A DNA stretch of 64,000 nt from Solimonas sp040066175. GTDB lineage: Bacteria > Pseudomonadota > Gammaproteobacteria > Nevskiales > Nevskiaceae. Positions 53,386-64,000 of this stretch are shown here, piece by piece (within the stretch, counting starts at the first letter, position 1; every line of letters starts with the position of its first letter). Location of the stretch: positions 62,001 to 126,000 of the forward strand of contig NZ_JBEAAM010000012.1 of NCBI RefSeq assembly GCF_040066175.1. The letters are read 5' to 3'. Below the pieces are notes generated by a model. The model ran no database searches. It saw nothing but the letters and a program-made list of their open reading frames with translations, and was not told the DNA's origin. A program made the position numbers and the translations under genes.

Positions 53386-56300
53386 GGCGTCTCCGGGAGT
53401 TGCGCGGCGGGTGGCGCTAGGCGCGTGTCCTCGCCCTCCTGCTGTTGCGTCTCCCGCTGCAGCAGCGAGTACACCACCGGGATCACCAGCAGGGTCAGCA
53501 GCGTCGAAACGGTCAGTCCACCGATGACCGTGATCGCCATCGGCTGGCGCACCTCCGCGCCCTCGCCGGCGCCGATCGCCATCGGCAGCAGCCCCAGCAC
53601 GGTGGTCAGGGTGGTCATCAGGATCGGCCGCAGGCGCGCGCGGCCTGCCTGCAGCAGTGCGTCGTGCACCAGGCTGCCGGCAGCGCGCAGCTGGTTGACG
53701 AGGTCGATCAGCACGATGCCGTTCTTCACGACGATGCCGGCGAGCACGATCATGCCGATCAGCGCGACGATGTTGATCAGCGAGCCGGTCAGGTACAGCG
53801 ACAGGATCGCGCCGATGCCGGCGAGCGGGATCGTGAACAGGATGACGAACGGGTGGATCAGCGACTCGAACTGCGCCGCCATCACCAGGTACACCAGGAA
53901 CACCGCCAGCGCCAGCGCCAGCGCCAGCGAACGGAACGACAGCTTCATCTCCTCGCTCTGCCCGGTGACCGTCGCCGACAGTCCCGGCGCCATCGGGATG
54001 CCGGCGAGGATGCGGGCGATCTCGGCGATGCCGTCGCCGAGATCGCCTCGGGTCAGGTTGGCGGACACGACGACCACGCGACGTTGATCCACGCGGCGGA
54101 TCTCGCCGGGACCGGACTTGAGCCGCACGTCGGCGATCGACGACAGGCGCACCGGCTGCGCGGCGTCCGGGTTGACCAGCAGGTTGGCGATCGCGTCGAC
54201 GCTGTTGCGCGCGTCCTCGCCGCCGCGCACGAGCACATCGACGTCGCGGTCGCCGATGCGGTAGCGGGTGGCGACATGGCCGCGCACCGCACGCGCGACG
54301 CGCTCGGCGAGCACCGCGGTGTCCAGGCCCAGCGCGGCGGCGCGCTCGGCGTCGAACAGCACCTGGATCTCCGGATGCCCCGGCGTCAGCGTGGTCTCGA
54401 CTTCCGCGAATCGGTCCGAGGCGCGCAGCTGCGCGCGCAGGGTTTCGGACGTGCGCTCGAGTTGCGCGAGATCGTAGCCGGCGATCTCGATCTCGAGCGG
54501 CGTCTTGAGCGTGAACAAGGTCGGCCGCGCATAGCGGTAGCTGACGCCGGGCAGCCGGTCGAGGGTGGCCGAGAGCAGGCCGATGACCTCCGGCTCGCGC
54601 GGGAACGCCGCCGGCTTGAGCACGATGTTGACGGTGCCGAAGTTCTCGCCGCCGGTCTCGGGGTTCGCGTCGAAACGGTTGCCGGTCCCGGCGACCGAAT
54701 AGGCCGCGGCGAGCCAGTCCTGCAGCCGCGTGTCGGAGCGCAGCTCGGCGGTGACGGTCTGCAGCACGGCATCGGTCCGTTCCAGCGGCGTGCCGGGCGG
54801 GAGCTGCAGCTCGGCACGGAATTCGCCCTGGTTGAACGGCGGGATCAGCTCGACGCCGATGCGCGGCAGCAGCAGGAGCGCCAGCGCGAACAGCGCCGCC
54901 GCCGCGCCCAGCACCAGCGTTCGATGCTCCAGCGCCCATGCCAGCAGCGGCACATAGCCGCGCTCCAGCGCGGCGAAGGCGCGCTGCCAGACCGACGACA
55001 GCGGGCGCAGCGCGCTGCCGAGCAGCCAGCCGATCAGGCGGAACAGCTGCACCGCCGGCCACAGCAGCGCCGCAGGCAGCGATTCCAGCAGCGCGTAGCG
55101 CGCCCGCGACAGACCGGTGCGCACACGCCCGCGGCCGGTCACGACCGGCGTGGCCGGCGGCACCGGTTGCCGGCGCGCTGCGCGCGAGGCCAGCATCGGG
55201 ATCAGGGTCAGCGACACGGCGAGCGAGAACATCAGCGCGCCGGTGACGACCAGTGCCTGGTCGGCGAACAGCTGACCCGCGATGCCCTGCACGAACACCA
55301 TCGGGAAGAACACCGCGACGGTGGTCAGGGTGGACGCCGTCACCGCGCCGGCGACCTGCGACGCGCCGGTGACCGCGGCTTCGCGCAGCGGCAGTCCGTT
55401 CTCATGCTGACGGTGGATGTTTTCGAGCACGACGATGGCGTCATCGACCAGCATGCCGATCGCCAGCGCGATGCCGCCCAGCGACATGATGTTGAGCGAC
55501 AGACCGGCGCCGTACATGAGGTTGAACGTGGCGATCACCGAGACCGGGATCGCCACCGCGACGATCGCGGTGGTCCAGGCGTTGCGCAGGAACAGGTAGA
55601 GGATCAGGATCGCCAGCAGTCCGCCTTCGAGCGCCGCGATCTTCACTTCGTCGATCGCCTGCCGGATGAACACCGACTGGTCGTACAGCGGCCGCATCTC
55701 GACATCGCCGGGCAGCTGCTTGCGCAGCTGCTCGACGCGGTTGCGGATGCGCTCGGCGATCGACACGGTGTTGCCGTCGCCCTCCTTGTACATCGCGATC
55801 TCGACCGCCTCGTTGCCGTCGATGCGGATGATCGCCTCGCGTTCCTTGGCGCCGGAGCGCACCTCGGCGACATCGCGCAGGTACACGGGGCGGTCCGCGC
55901 GCGTGACCAGGATGGTGTCGCGCATCTCGGTCAGTGACTTGAACTGATTGAGCGTGCGCACCAGGTAGCTCGACGCGCCCTGCTCGACGCGGCCACCGGA
56001 GATGTTGGCGTTCTCGGCACGGAGCCGTTCGGCGACCTGCTCCAGGGTCAGGTTGTACTGTGCGAGCTTGCCCAGATCCACGAGCACCTGGATCTCCTCG
56101 TCGAGGCCACCGCTGATCTTCACCGCGGCGATGCCGTCCACCCCCTCCATCGGCTTCTGCACGAGGTCTTCGGCGATCCGGCGCAGGCGCTTGAGGGACG
56201 CTTCGTCGGCGCTGCGCACGGCACCCTCCGGGGCGGTCTTCAGTGCCAGTCCGTAACGCATGATCGGGTCCTGCGTCGGATCGAAGCGCAGCACGATCGG

Positions 56301-56669
56301 CCGTTTCGCCTCCTTCGGCAGCTCCAGCGCATCGAGCTTCTCGCGCACGTCGAGCACGGCGAAGTCCATCTTCGTGCCCCAGTTGAACTCCAGGGTCACG
56401 TCGCTGCGCTCGGCCAGGGAGGTCGAGCGCACCTGACGCACGTTGCGGATCACGCCCACCGCCTCCTCGATCGGCTTGGACAGCAGCGTCTCGATCTCCT
56501 CCGGCGCCGCGCCGGGCAGCTCGGTGCGGATCGTCAGCGTCGGGTACGACAGGTCGGGCAGGAGCGTCAGCTCCAGCCGCGATTGCGACACCAGCCCGAA
56601 CAGCAGGACGGCGAAGGTCAGCATGCCGATCGCCACCGGCCGCCGCGTGCACAGCTCGATGAGTTTCAT
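53382..56669 (-). CDS. RND-family efflux permease (HAE1 type), first subunit, with an internal insertion
   Basis: Companion permease of 1095 residues. TM1 (about 12-30) follows MKLIELCTRRPVAIG. The TM4 proton-relay Asp is in GMLVDDAIVVLENI, and VVKNGIVLIDLVNQL is in the second half. It is roughly 50-70 residues longer than usual; the extra stretch (about residues 497-560, Arg/Pro-rich then hydrophobic LLWPAVQLFRLIGWLLG) falls in the cytosolic link between the two repeats. It overlaps the next permease and follows the adaptor by 25 bp. Confidence 0.93.
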   Translation of the reverse strand: MKLIELCTRRPVAIGMLTFAVLLFGLVSQSRLELTLLPDLSYPTLTIRTELPGAAPEEIETLLSKPIEEAVGVIRNVRQVRSTSLAERSDVTLEFNWGTKMDFAVLDVREKLDALELPKEAKRPIVLRFDPTQDPIMRYGLALKTAPEGAVRSADEASLKRLRRIAEDLVQKPMEGVDGIAAVKISGGLDEEIQVLVDLGKLAQYNLTLEQVAERLRAENANISGGRVEQGASSYLVRTLNQFKSLTEMRDTILVTRADRPVYLRDVAEVRSGAKEREAIIRIDGNEAVEIAMYKEGDGNTVSIAERIRNRVEQLRKQLPGDVEMRPLYDQSVFIRQAIDEVKIAALEGGLLAILILYLFLRNAWTTAIVAVAIPVSVIATFNLMYGAGLSLNIMSLGGIALAIGMLVDDAIVVLENIHRQHENGLPLREAAVTGASQVAGAVTASTLTTVAVFFPMVFVQGIAGQLFADQALVVTGALMFSLAVSLTLIPMLASRAARRQPVPPATPVVTGRGRVRTGLSRARYALLESLPAALLWPAVQLFRLIGWLLGSALRPLSSVWQRAFAALERGYVPLLAWALEHRTLVLGAAAALFALALLLLPRIGVELIPPFNQGEFRAELQLPPGTPLERTDAVLQTVTAELRSDTRLQDWLAAAYSVAGTGNRFDANPETGGENFGTVNIVLKPAAFPREPEVIGLLSATLDRLPGVSYRYARPTLFTLKTPLEIEIAGYDLAQLERTSETLRAQLRASDRFAEVETTLTPGHPEIQVLFDAERAAALGLDTAVLAERVARAVRGHVATRYRIGDRDVDVLVRGGEDARNSVDAIANLLVNPDAAQPVRLSSIADVRLKSGPGEIRRVDQRRVVVVSANLTRGDLGDGIAEIARILAGIPMAPGLSATVTGQSEEMKLSFRSLALALALAVFLVYLVMAAQFESLIHPFVILFTIPLAGIGAILSLYLTGSLINIVALIGMIVLAGIVVKNGIVLIDLVNQLRAAGSLVHDALLQAGRARLRPILMTTLTTVLGLLPMAIGAGEGAEVRQPMAITVIGGLTVSTLLTLLVIPVVYSLLQRETQQQEGEDTRLAPPAAQLPETP

Positions 56670-56694
56670 GCGTCAGCTCCGCCCGTGGCCGTGT

Positions 56695-57801
56695 TCAGCC
56701 CTGCAGGCCGTCCTGGGCCGCGACCGACGAGGCCTTGGCATCCGGCGCCGCCGTCGGCGCATTGACGATCTCGACCTTGCTGTCGTCGCGCAGGCTGGAC
56801 TGGCCGGTGATCACCAGCGTGTCTCCCGCGACCAGGCCGCTCAACACCTCGTAGTGATCGGCGTCGCTGTAGCCGATGCTGACCGCACGGCGGTGCGCGC
56901 GGCCGTCCTGCACGACGAACACCGAATGCTGCGCGTCCTCGGTGACGACCGCATCCTTGGGGATCAGCACCGCCCGTTCGCGGCGGTCGTAGAGAATCTC
57001 GACGCGCCCGAACATGCCCGGCTTGAGCTCCGGCTGTTCCGGAGTCATCGCCACGGTCACTTTCACCGTGCCGGTGCTGGCATCGACCACCGGATTGATG
57101 CGCAGGATCTCGCCGGCGAAGGTCTTGGCCGGCCAGGCATCGACGCGCAGCGTCGCCTTCTGCCCTGCGGCGAGCTTGTGGATGTCACGCTCCGGGACAT
57201 GGATCTGTGCCTGCAGGCGGTCCATGCGCGTGATGCGGAAGGCCGGACTTCCGGCCTGGATCTGGTTGCCCGCCTTGATGTGGCGCAGCGAGACCACGCC
57301 GTCGAACGGCGCCCGGATCTCGGATTCCTGCAGCGCCAGCCGCGCCAGATCGTAGGCCGCGCGTGCGCCCTCGAGTTCGAACTTGGTGCGCTCGTAGGCT
57401 TCACGCGACACCAGGTTGCGCTGATAGACCGATTCGTTGCGCCGGTGGTCCTGTTCGAGCTTGTCGAGCGCCGACTTGGCGCGCGCGACCTCGAGCGCCA
57501 GCCGTTCGGTTTCGAGCCGGGCGAGCACCTGGCCGGCGCGTACGCGCTGGCCTTCCTCGACGAGGATCTGCTCGATCACGCCGCCCTGCTTGGCATTGAC
57601 GGTGGCCTCGTCCTCGGCCTCCAGCGTCGCGGTGCCGCGGTAGGCCGCCTCGATCGGACCGACGATCGCCTGTGCGACCTCGACCGGGATGCTGGCCTCT
57701 TCCTTGGGCTTGCCGTCGGGTGCCTTGGCCGCGCCGTTGCATCCGGCCAGCAGCCCCAGCAGGCAGGCCGCGATCCCCACATGCGCACCGCGTCGTCTCA
57801 T
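56695..57801 (-). CDS. RND efflux periplasmic adaptor lipoprotein
   Basis: Membrane-fusion protein of 368 residues that links the RND pumps to an outer-membrane channel. The N-terminus has a signal peptide with lipobox LLAGC (Cys20). Lipoyl half-motifs lie in AKQGGVIEQILVEEGQRVRAGQVLA (abridged) and APFDGVVSLRHIKAGNQI, around an alpha-hairpin (about 95-155). The beta-barrel and membrane-proximal domains follow (KLAAGQKATLRVDA; VLIPKDAVV). The ATG at 57801 was chosen to include the lipobox. It is the first gene of the efflux operon. Confidence 0.93.
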   Translation of the reverse strand: MRRRGAHVGIAACLLGLLAGCNGAAKAPDGKPKEEASIPVEVAQAIVGPIEAAYRGTATLEAEDEATVNAKQGGVIEQILVEEGQRVRAGQVLARLETERLALEVARAKSALDKLEQDHRRNESVYQRNLVSREAYERTKFELEGARAAYDLARLALQESEIRAPFDGVVSLRHIKAGNQIQAGSPAFRITRMDRLQAQIHVPERDIHKLAAGQKATLRVDAWPAKTFAGEILRINPVVDASTGTVKVTVAMTPEQPELKPGMFGRVEILYDRRERAVLIPKDAVVTEDAQHSVFVVQDGRAHRRAVSIGYSDADHYEVLSGLVAGDTLVITGQSSLRDDSKVEIVNAPTAAPDAKASSVAAQDGLQG

Positions 57802-58158
57802 TGTCGTTCTTCCGATGGATGACTCATGGGCGAGCCCTACCAAACTGTGTGCCATCTTCCCACGTTCCATAACACATTGTTGTAGCGATCAATTTTCCAG
57901 ACGTAAGCGGACAACACGGCGGCGGCGGCCGAAGATGGTGAAAAAACACGCCGTTCCGGGGCGAATTTCGCCACTCAAGGCCGAGAATATCGAGGTGACA
58001 ATGTTGTTTTATTTGATCTAATATCACTGCCCTGCGAATCGCAGCGGAGCTTGGACGGCTGCGTTGCCCGGATGGTTGCATCGGCGCGGACGCAGCTCCG
58101 GGACGAGCCGCTACCGCCCAAGTGTTAGCATGGCCGTCCGAACTTGACGGACTCATCC
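57802..58158. other. Divergent intergenic region between the efflux operon and slyD
   Basis: A 357-bp gap that is clearly richer in A+T than the surroundings, especially 57880-58030. It contains TTGTTG, TTATTT and GATC elements, and one plausible sigma-70 promoter (57995-58024, plus strand). No open frame with coding character is seen. No terminator or operator could be assigned confidently. Confidence 0.5.
57995..58024 (+). promoter_or_regulatory. Candidate sigma-70 promoter upstream of slyD
   Basis: GTGACA (57995-58000) and TAATAT (58019-58024) are 18 bp apart, matching the consensus at 5 of 6 and 4 of 6 positions. Transcription would begin about 125 bp before the slyD ATG. A closer TAGCAT box at about 58126-58131 is a weaker alternative. 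Confidence 0.4.
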
Positions 58159-58641
58159 ATGGAAATCGCCAACCAGCGCGTCGTCTACATCCATTACACG
58201 CTCACCAACGACGCCGGCGAAGTGTTGGACAGCTCGCGTGACGCCGAGCCGCTGGCCTATCTGCACGGGGGTGGCAACATCATCCCCGGCCTCGAAAACG
58301 CGCTGACCGGCAAGTCCGCCGGCGACAAGCTGGTCGTCAAGGTCGCACCGTCGGAGGGCTACGGCGAGCGCAACGAACAGCTGGTGCAGAACGTGCCGCG
58401 GCGCGCCTTCCAGGGCGTCAAGGACATCCAGCCCGGCATGTCGTTCACGGCACAGGGCAGCGGCGGGCCGATGCGCGTCGTCGTCACGCGCGTCGCCGGC
58501 GACATGGTCACCGTGGACGGCAACCACCCGCTCGCCGGCGAGAACCTGACCTTCGATGTCGAAGTCACCGAAGTCCGCGCCGCCACCGAAGAAGAGCTGA
58601 GCCACGGCCACGTCCACGGACCGGGCGGTCATCACCACTAG
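58159..58641 (+). CDS. slyD: FKBP-type peptidyl-prolyl isomerase, SlyD-like
   Basis: Cytoplasmic prolyl isomerase/chaperone of 160 residues. The FKBP domain is split by an insert-in-flap domain (about 70-125), as in SlyD: YTLTNDAGEVLDSS, LHGGGNIIPGLENAL, KLVVKVAPSEGYGERN, then the closing HPLAGENLTFDVEV. The C-terminal tail ELSHGHVHGPGGHHH is His-rich and probably binds Ni or other metals, as in E. coli SlyD. ATG 58159 was chosen because it gives the family start before NQRVVYIHYTLT. Convergent with the next gene; a palindromic element separates them. Confidence 0.92.
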   Translation: MEIANQRVVYIHYTLTNDAGEVLDSSRDAEPLAYLHGGGNIIPGLENALTGKSAGDKLVVKVAPSEGYGERNEQLVQNVPRRAFQGVKDIQPGMSFTAQGSGGPMRVVVTRVAGDMVTVDGNHPLAGENLTFDVEVTEVRAATEEELSHGHVHGPGGHHH

Positions 58642-58650
58642 GCACATCCG

Positions 58651-58740
58651 GTGCAAGACCCGGCCATCCATGGCCGGGACTTTCAAATAGAACCGGCTTG
58701 TCTTGGCGATCGGGGCCACGGATGGCCCCGGCTTGCGCAG
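58651..58740. repeat. REP/MITE-like composite palindromic element, copy 2
   Basis: Begins GTGCAAG, then the hairpin CCCGGCCATCCATGGCCGGG (58659-58678), GACTTTCAAATAGAACCGGCTTGTCTTGG (abridged: GACTTTCA, GGCTTGTCTTG), the stem CGGGGCCACGGATGGCCCCG (58711-58730) and ends GCTTGCGCAG. It has the same layout as 34353-34500. Like that copy, it starts about 10 bp after a stop codon between convergent genes, so it may also act as a bidirectional terminator. Confidence 0.75.
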
Positions 58741-58753
58741 GGCGCGCGCCCGG

Positions 58754-59605
58754 TCAGCGCCGGGCCGACTCCGAGAAACGGCGGTCCCACTCGTCGCGCT
58801 GACGCACCAGCCGCCGGTCCTGCCAGAGCAGGAACGGCCGCGTGCGCAGGCTGCGGCCGACTTCGCTGACCGCCAGATCCAGGCTGCTGGCGATGCGCAG
58901 ATTGCCCTGGATCAGCTCGGACCGGCCGCTGGCCTCGCGCTTGAGCTGCGGCAGTTCGCGGCGCTGGGCTGCACGGTACAGGTCGGCGTCGTCGGGCTCG
59001 AACTCGGTCTGGTACAGGCGATTGTTGAAGAACTGCAGCTCCAGGCGGCCCTGCTGACCCCAGTGCTGGAACTGATGCACGGTCACCACGTCGAAGTTGC
59101 GCGGCGGGAGTCCCGCACGCACCTTGGCGTGCCGCGATTCGACCATCGGCTTGAAGCCCGCCTGTTCGAGGCCGACCACGACCTCATCGACGCCCATGAA
59201 GCTGCGGTAGCGGCCCAGGAGCGGCACGGGATCGGGTTCGATGCGCGTGAACGCGGCGAGATCGGAATCCACTTGCGGCTGTGCGCCGGGCGCTTCTTCG
59301 TACACCATCGCCTCGGCGGCGCGGTCCGGCGTCGGCACCGCGGACGGCGCGGCGGTCACGGGCGCAGCGGACGGTACCGGCGTGGACGCCGGTGTCGGCG
59401 CGGCCGAGGGTTCGATCACCGCGACCGCGGTCGGAACCGGTGTCGCCCGTACGGTCTCCCGCGGTTCCGGCTGCGGTTCGGGTCCGAACCACAGGTACAG
59501 CGCGACGAGGACCAATCCGCCCGCCAGCCAGCGCAGCGGACGCCACTTCTTCCACCAGTCCGGTGGTTCGAGCCAGTCCTTGGGCGCGGCCCTTTTTTCG
59601 TCCAT
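58754..59605 (-). CDS. Unknown single-pass membrane protein
   Basis: 283 residues, no family recognised. A Trp/Lys-rich cytoplasmic N-terminus (PPDWWKKWRPLRW) precedes one transmembrane helix (about 27-40, LAGGLVLVALYLWF). A Pro/Ala/Thr/Val-rich linker (about 45-105) then spans to a C-terminal domain of about 175 residues, predicted periplasmic. That domain contains LLGRYRSFMGVDEVVVGLEQAGF and HQFQHWGQQGRLELQFFNNRLYQTEF (abridged), suggesting a mixed alpha/beta fold. It lies 9 bp downstream of the S9 peptidase, so the two are probably co-transcribed. Confidence 0.75.
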   Translation of the reverse strand: MDEKRAAPKDWLEPPDWWKKWRPLRWLAGGLVLVALYLWFGPEPQPEPRETVRATPVPTAVAVIEPSAAPTPASTPVPSAAPVTAAPSAVPTPDRAAEAMVYEEAPGAQPQVDSDLAAFTRIEPDPVPLLGRYRSFMGVDEVVVGLEQAGFKPMVESRHAKVRAGLPPRNFDVVTVHQFQHWGQQGRLELQFFNNRLYQTEFEPDDADLYRAAQRRELPQLKREASGRSELIQGNLRIASSLDLAVSEVGRSLRTRPFLLWQDRRLVRQRDEWDRRFSESARR

Positions 59606-59614
59606 CGCCGGATT

Positions 59615-61618
59615 CTAGGGTCCGGTGCCGCTCAAAGGCGAGCGCGCGGACTGCGGTGTTGCCGCACCCTGGCCAATGTGCGCATCCAGGAAAGCCAACA
59701 TGCGTGTATAGAGCTCTTCACGATTGATCTCGGACCAGAACCCGTGCCCCTCGCCCGACTTGACCAGCCACTCATAGGGCAGGTGGCGGTCCTCCATCGC
59801 ACTGCGCAATGCCTTGGCCTGCGCATACGGCGCGCGCTCGTCGAGCTCGCCGTGCACGATCAGCACCGGTGCCTTGAGCCGGTCCAGCATCCGGATCGGC
59901 GACTGCGCGGCCAGGGCCTGCGTATCGCCGCCGATATACTGGTCGATGTAGTTGCGCCCATGTCTGGATCGACCGATGTCCGACTGCCGCTTGAGCGCGG
60001 GGAGATCGTAGACCCCGGCATAAGCGACCACGCAGCGGTACAGCTCCGGCTCGCGCACGGCGCTCATCAGCGCGGCATAACCACCGTAACTGCCGCCGTA
60101 GATGCAGACCCGCGAGACGTCGATCGTCCCCGTGCGCTGCAGCTCGCGCACGCCATCAGTGATGTCGTCGATCATCATCGTGCCCCACTTTCCGCGCGCC
60201 GACTCGTAGTGCGTGCTGCCGTAACCTGCGGAGCCGCGGAAGTTCACCTGCAGCACGGCGTAGCCGTGCGTCGCGAGCAGCTGCGCGTCGGCATCCCAGG
60301 CCCACTCGTCGCGGACGCCAAACGGTCCGCCGTGCGGATTGACGACCAGCGGCAGCGCCTTGACCTCTCGGCCTGGCGGCAGCGTCAGATAGCCGTGCAG
60401 CGTCGCGCCGTCACGGCTCTTGAATTCGATGGGGCGTCGCTCGCCCATCTGCGCCGGATCGATCCAGTCGCGATAGGCGTAGACGAACTGCGCCTTGTTG
60501 ATCTTTCGATCGTACAGGTACAGCTCGCCCGGATTGCGGTCGGACTGCACGTGAAACAGCAGCCGCGACCCGTCGCGGCTCCACGACGCCGTTTGCAGCT
60601 GCTGTCCAGGAAAGCTGCGCATCAGTGTCGCCAGCAGCTTGGCGTCCGCATGCTCTGGAGCGATCCAGTCGACCGTCGGCAGACCGGCCGCATACGACAC
60701 CGCGATCGGCGTGTCGCGGTCCGCTGAGAAGTACACGCCGTCGACATCGGCGGCATCGTTGCAGGACAGGGGCGTGAGCTCGCCGGAGCCAGGATCCATT
60801 TGCTGCAAGCAATAGCGGTCGGTGCCAGCGCGTGCCTTGAAGTATGCGAGGCCGTTGTTGCCACGTGCAGCAAGGGGAACAAGCGATCGTCCGGTTCGGG
60901 CAGCACCGATCTCGATCCACTTGCGCGCATCGTCGTCGTACCGATACGTGCGGTCTACAAGCTTCTCTTCATCCTCGACGATAGCGAAACGCAACGCGCC
61001 AGCGTTGTCGATGAGAAAGTCCGTCACTCCGGGCAGCGGCCCGGCGATACCGTTGTCGCGGCGGCTGCTGTAGACATCAAGCAGGTGCGCGTAGCTGAGC
61101 AGTCCGCCGAGCCAGGGGTTGGTCGAGCGCACGGCGCGGATCCAGATCTGCGTCTTGTCGTCGACCATGGGATCCAGCATCCAGCCCCATCCGTAGTCGA
61201 TCGATCCGGAACTGACGCGGGTGCCGGTCTCGGACTGACCGCGATAACCGTACAGATAGCGGCGTCCGGAGCCGTCCGCGTTCGCGGCCACCAGCTCGCC
61301 GGTCAGTACCGTGGCCTCCAGCGGTCCGGCACTGGAGCCTATTGCGATGACGATTCGCTCGTCGTTGACCCACCACAGGCCGGCGGCGTGCTCATGATCA
61401 CGTGCTCGCAGTCTGCCGATGACTTTCATGTCAGCGAGCCGGATGACGGCAACGTGCGTTTCGTCGCCGCGCGGTACGGTCGCCGCGAGCAGGCTGCCAT
61501 CCGGAGACAGCTTCGCCATGCCAAATTCCGCATGACGCGCGAAATCGCGGGTGCTCGGCGTTGCCGCCCAGCCGATCGTCGCGAAGAGCGACAGGATGGC
61601 AACCGGAACGACTTTCAT
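59615..61618 (-). CDS. S9-family prolyl oligopeptidase-type serine peptidase, secreted
   Basis: 667-residue peptidase of the dipeptidyl-peptidase/acylaminoacyl-peptidase type. A signal peptide (about 1-19, ending GWAAT) leads to an N-terminal beta-propeller (about 25-390). The catalytic alpha/beta hydrolase domain (about 395-655) has nucleophile Ser in GGSYGGY, Asp in HGELDERAP and His in EGHGFW. Such enzymes cleave short peptides in the periplasm. Codon use is slightly less GC-rich than neighbours in the propeller region. It precedes an unknown membrane protein by 9 bp. Confidence 0.9.
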   Translation of the reverse strand: MKVVPVAILSLFATIGWAATPSTRDFARHAEFGMAKLSPDGSLLAATVPRGDETHVAVIRLADMKVIGRLRARDHEHAAGLWWVNDERIVIAIGSSAGPLEATVLTGELVAANADGSGRRYLYGYRGQSETGTRVSSGSIDYGWGWMLDPMVDDKTQIWIRAVRSTNPWLGGLLSYAHLLDVYSSRRDNGIAGPLPGVTDFLIDNAGALRFAIVEDEEKLVDRTYRYDDDARKWIEIGAARTGRSLVPLAARGNNGLAYFKARAGTDRYCLQQMDPGSGELTPLSCNDAADVDGVYFSADRDTPIAVSYAAGLPTVDWIAPEHADAKLLATLMRSFPGQQLQTASWSRDGSRLLFHVQSDRNPGELYLYDRKINKAQFVYAYRDWIDPAQMGERRPIEFKSRDGATLHGYLTLPPGREVKALPLVVNPHGGPFGVRDEWAWDADAQLLATHGYAVLQVNFRGSAGYGSTHYESARGKWGTMMIDDITDGVRELQRTGTIDVSRVCIYGGSYGGYAALMSAVREPELYRCVVAYAGVYDLPALKRQSDIGRSRHGRNYIDQYIGGDTQALAAQSPIRMLDRLKAPVLIVHGELDERAPYAQAKALRSAMEDRHLPYEWLVKSGEGHGFWSEINREELYTRMLAFLDAHIGQGAATPQSARSPLSGTGP

Positions 61619-61694
61619 CGGGATCCCCCCCAGTAACTTCCTGTAATGACGTCATTCTAGCCGCCGCAGCGCACGCTCCCTAGCCGCTCCGCCA

Positions 61695-64000
<2,306 letters not shown>

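Noticed and set aside
53445..55937. An 830-codon open frame antisense to the first RND permease
   Set aside because: Composition (Arg/Gln/Asp/His runs) is the reverse complement of a permease; no recognisable domain.

Overview
The window is a GC-rich bacterial chromosome segment, almost fully coding, with no rRNA, tRNA, phage or insertion sequence visible. Gene content (hisBHAF-hisE-tatABC, polA/engB/cytochrome c4/dsbA, lptM-lysA, tamAB, waaA, lpxL, slyD) and the order around polA and tat resemble Pseudomonas-like gammaproteobacteria. Very high GC, degenerate GGAATCGGGAATC-type extragenic repeats and a large TonB receptor point towards a Xanthomonadales/Nevskiales-type lineage. The genus cannot be fixed from sequence alone.

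Layout. 1-9.5 kb: dtd, then histidine genes hisB-hisH-hisA-hisF-hisE (no hisI), tatABC, an overlapping OmpR-type two-component pair, an SDR enzyme and an M20 peptidase. 9.5-15 kb: aroE and hemB on the minus strand, a membrane hydroxylase, an ECF sigma/anti-sigma pair, and an isolated AAA+ (DUF4143-type) ATPase preceded by six 22-bp tandem units. 15-24.7 kb: a minus-strand operon of cytochrome c lipoprotein, Tat-exported FAD oxidase and PLP enzyme, divergent from a TonB receptor; DUF547 protein, lipase-like hydrolase, glycerol kinase and an exported cupin. 24.7-31.5 kb: waaA and an LpxL-type acyltransferase, a TPR protein and L,D-transpeptidase that share a C-terminal domain, an M14 amidase-like protein, dsbA and cytochrome c4.

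31.6-44.1 kb: engB overlapping a degenerate GGDEF/EAL protein; then a 433-bp gap holding a REP/MITE-like element and a strong candidate small RNA; then polA-lysA-lptM and tamA-tamB. 44.2-50.3 kb: two glutathione S-transferases, a 42-codon ORF coupled on both sides, ttcA, a POT peptide transporter, a DUF167 protein and a secreted M20 peptidase. 50.3-57.8 kb: an RND operon (adaptor plus two different permeases). 58-64 kb: slyD followed by a second copy of the REP/MITE-like element, an unknown membrane-anchored protein, an S9 peptidase and the 3' part of metH, which runs off the window.

The best candidate for something undescribed is the minus-strand RNA at 34508-34621. It has a sigma-E/AlgU-type promoter (GAACTT-N16-TCTAA). 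Three directly abutting hairpins with perfect 6-bp stems and C-rich loops follow, then an 11-bp terminator stem with U5. It lies between polA and engB, the location of Spot 42 in enterics and ErsA in Pseudomonas. Other signals worth attention are the 22-bp operator-like array before the AAA+ ATPase, extragenic repeats read through in frame inside metH and waaA, and the cytochrome/FAD-oxidase/PLP-enzyme operon.
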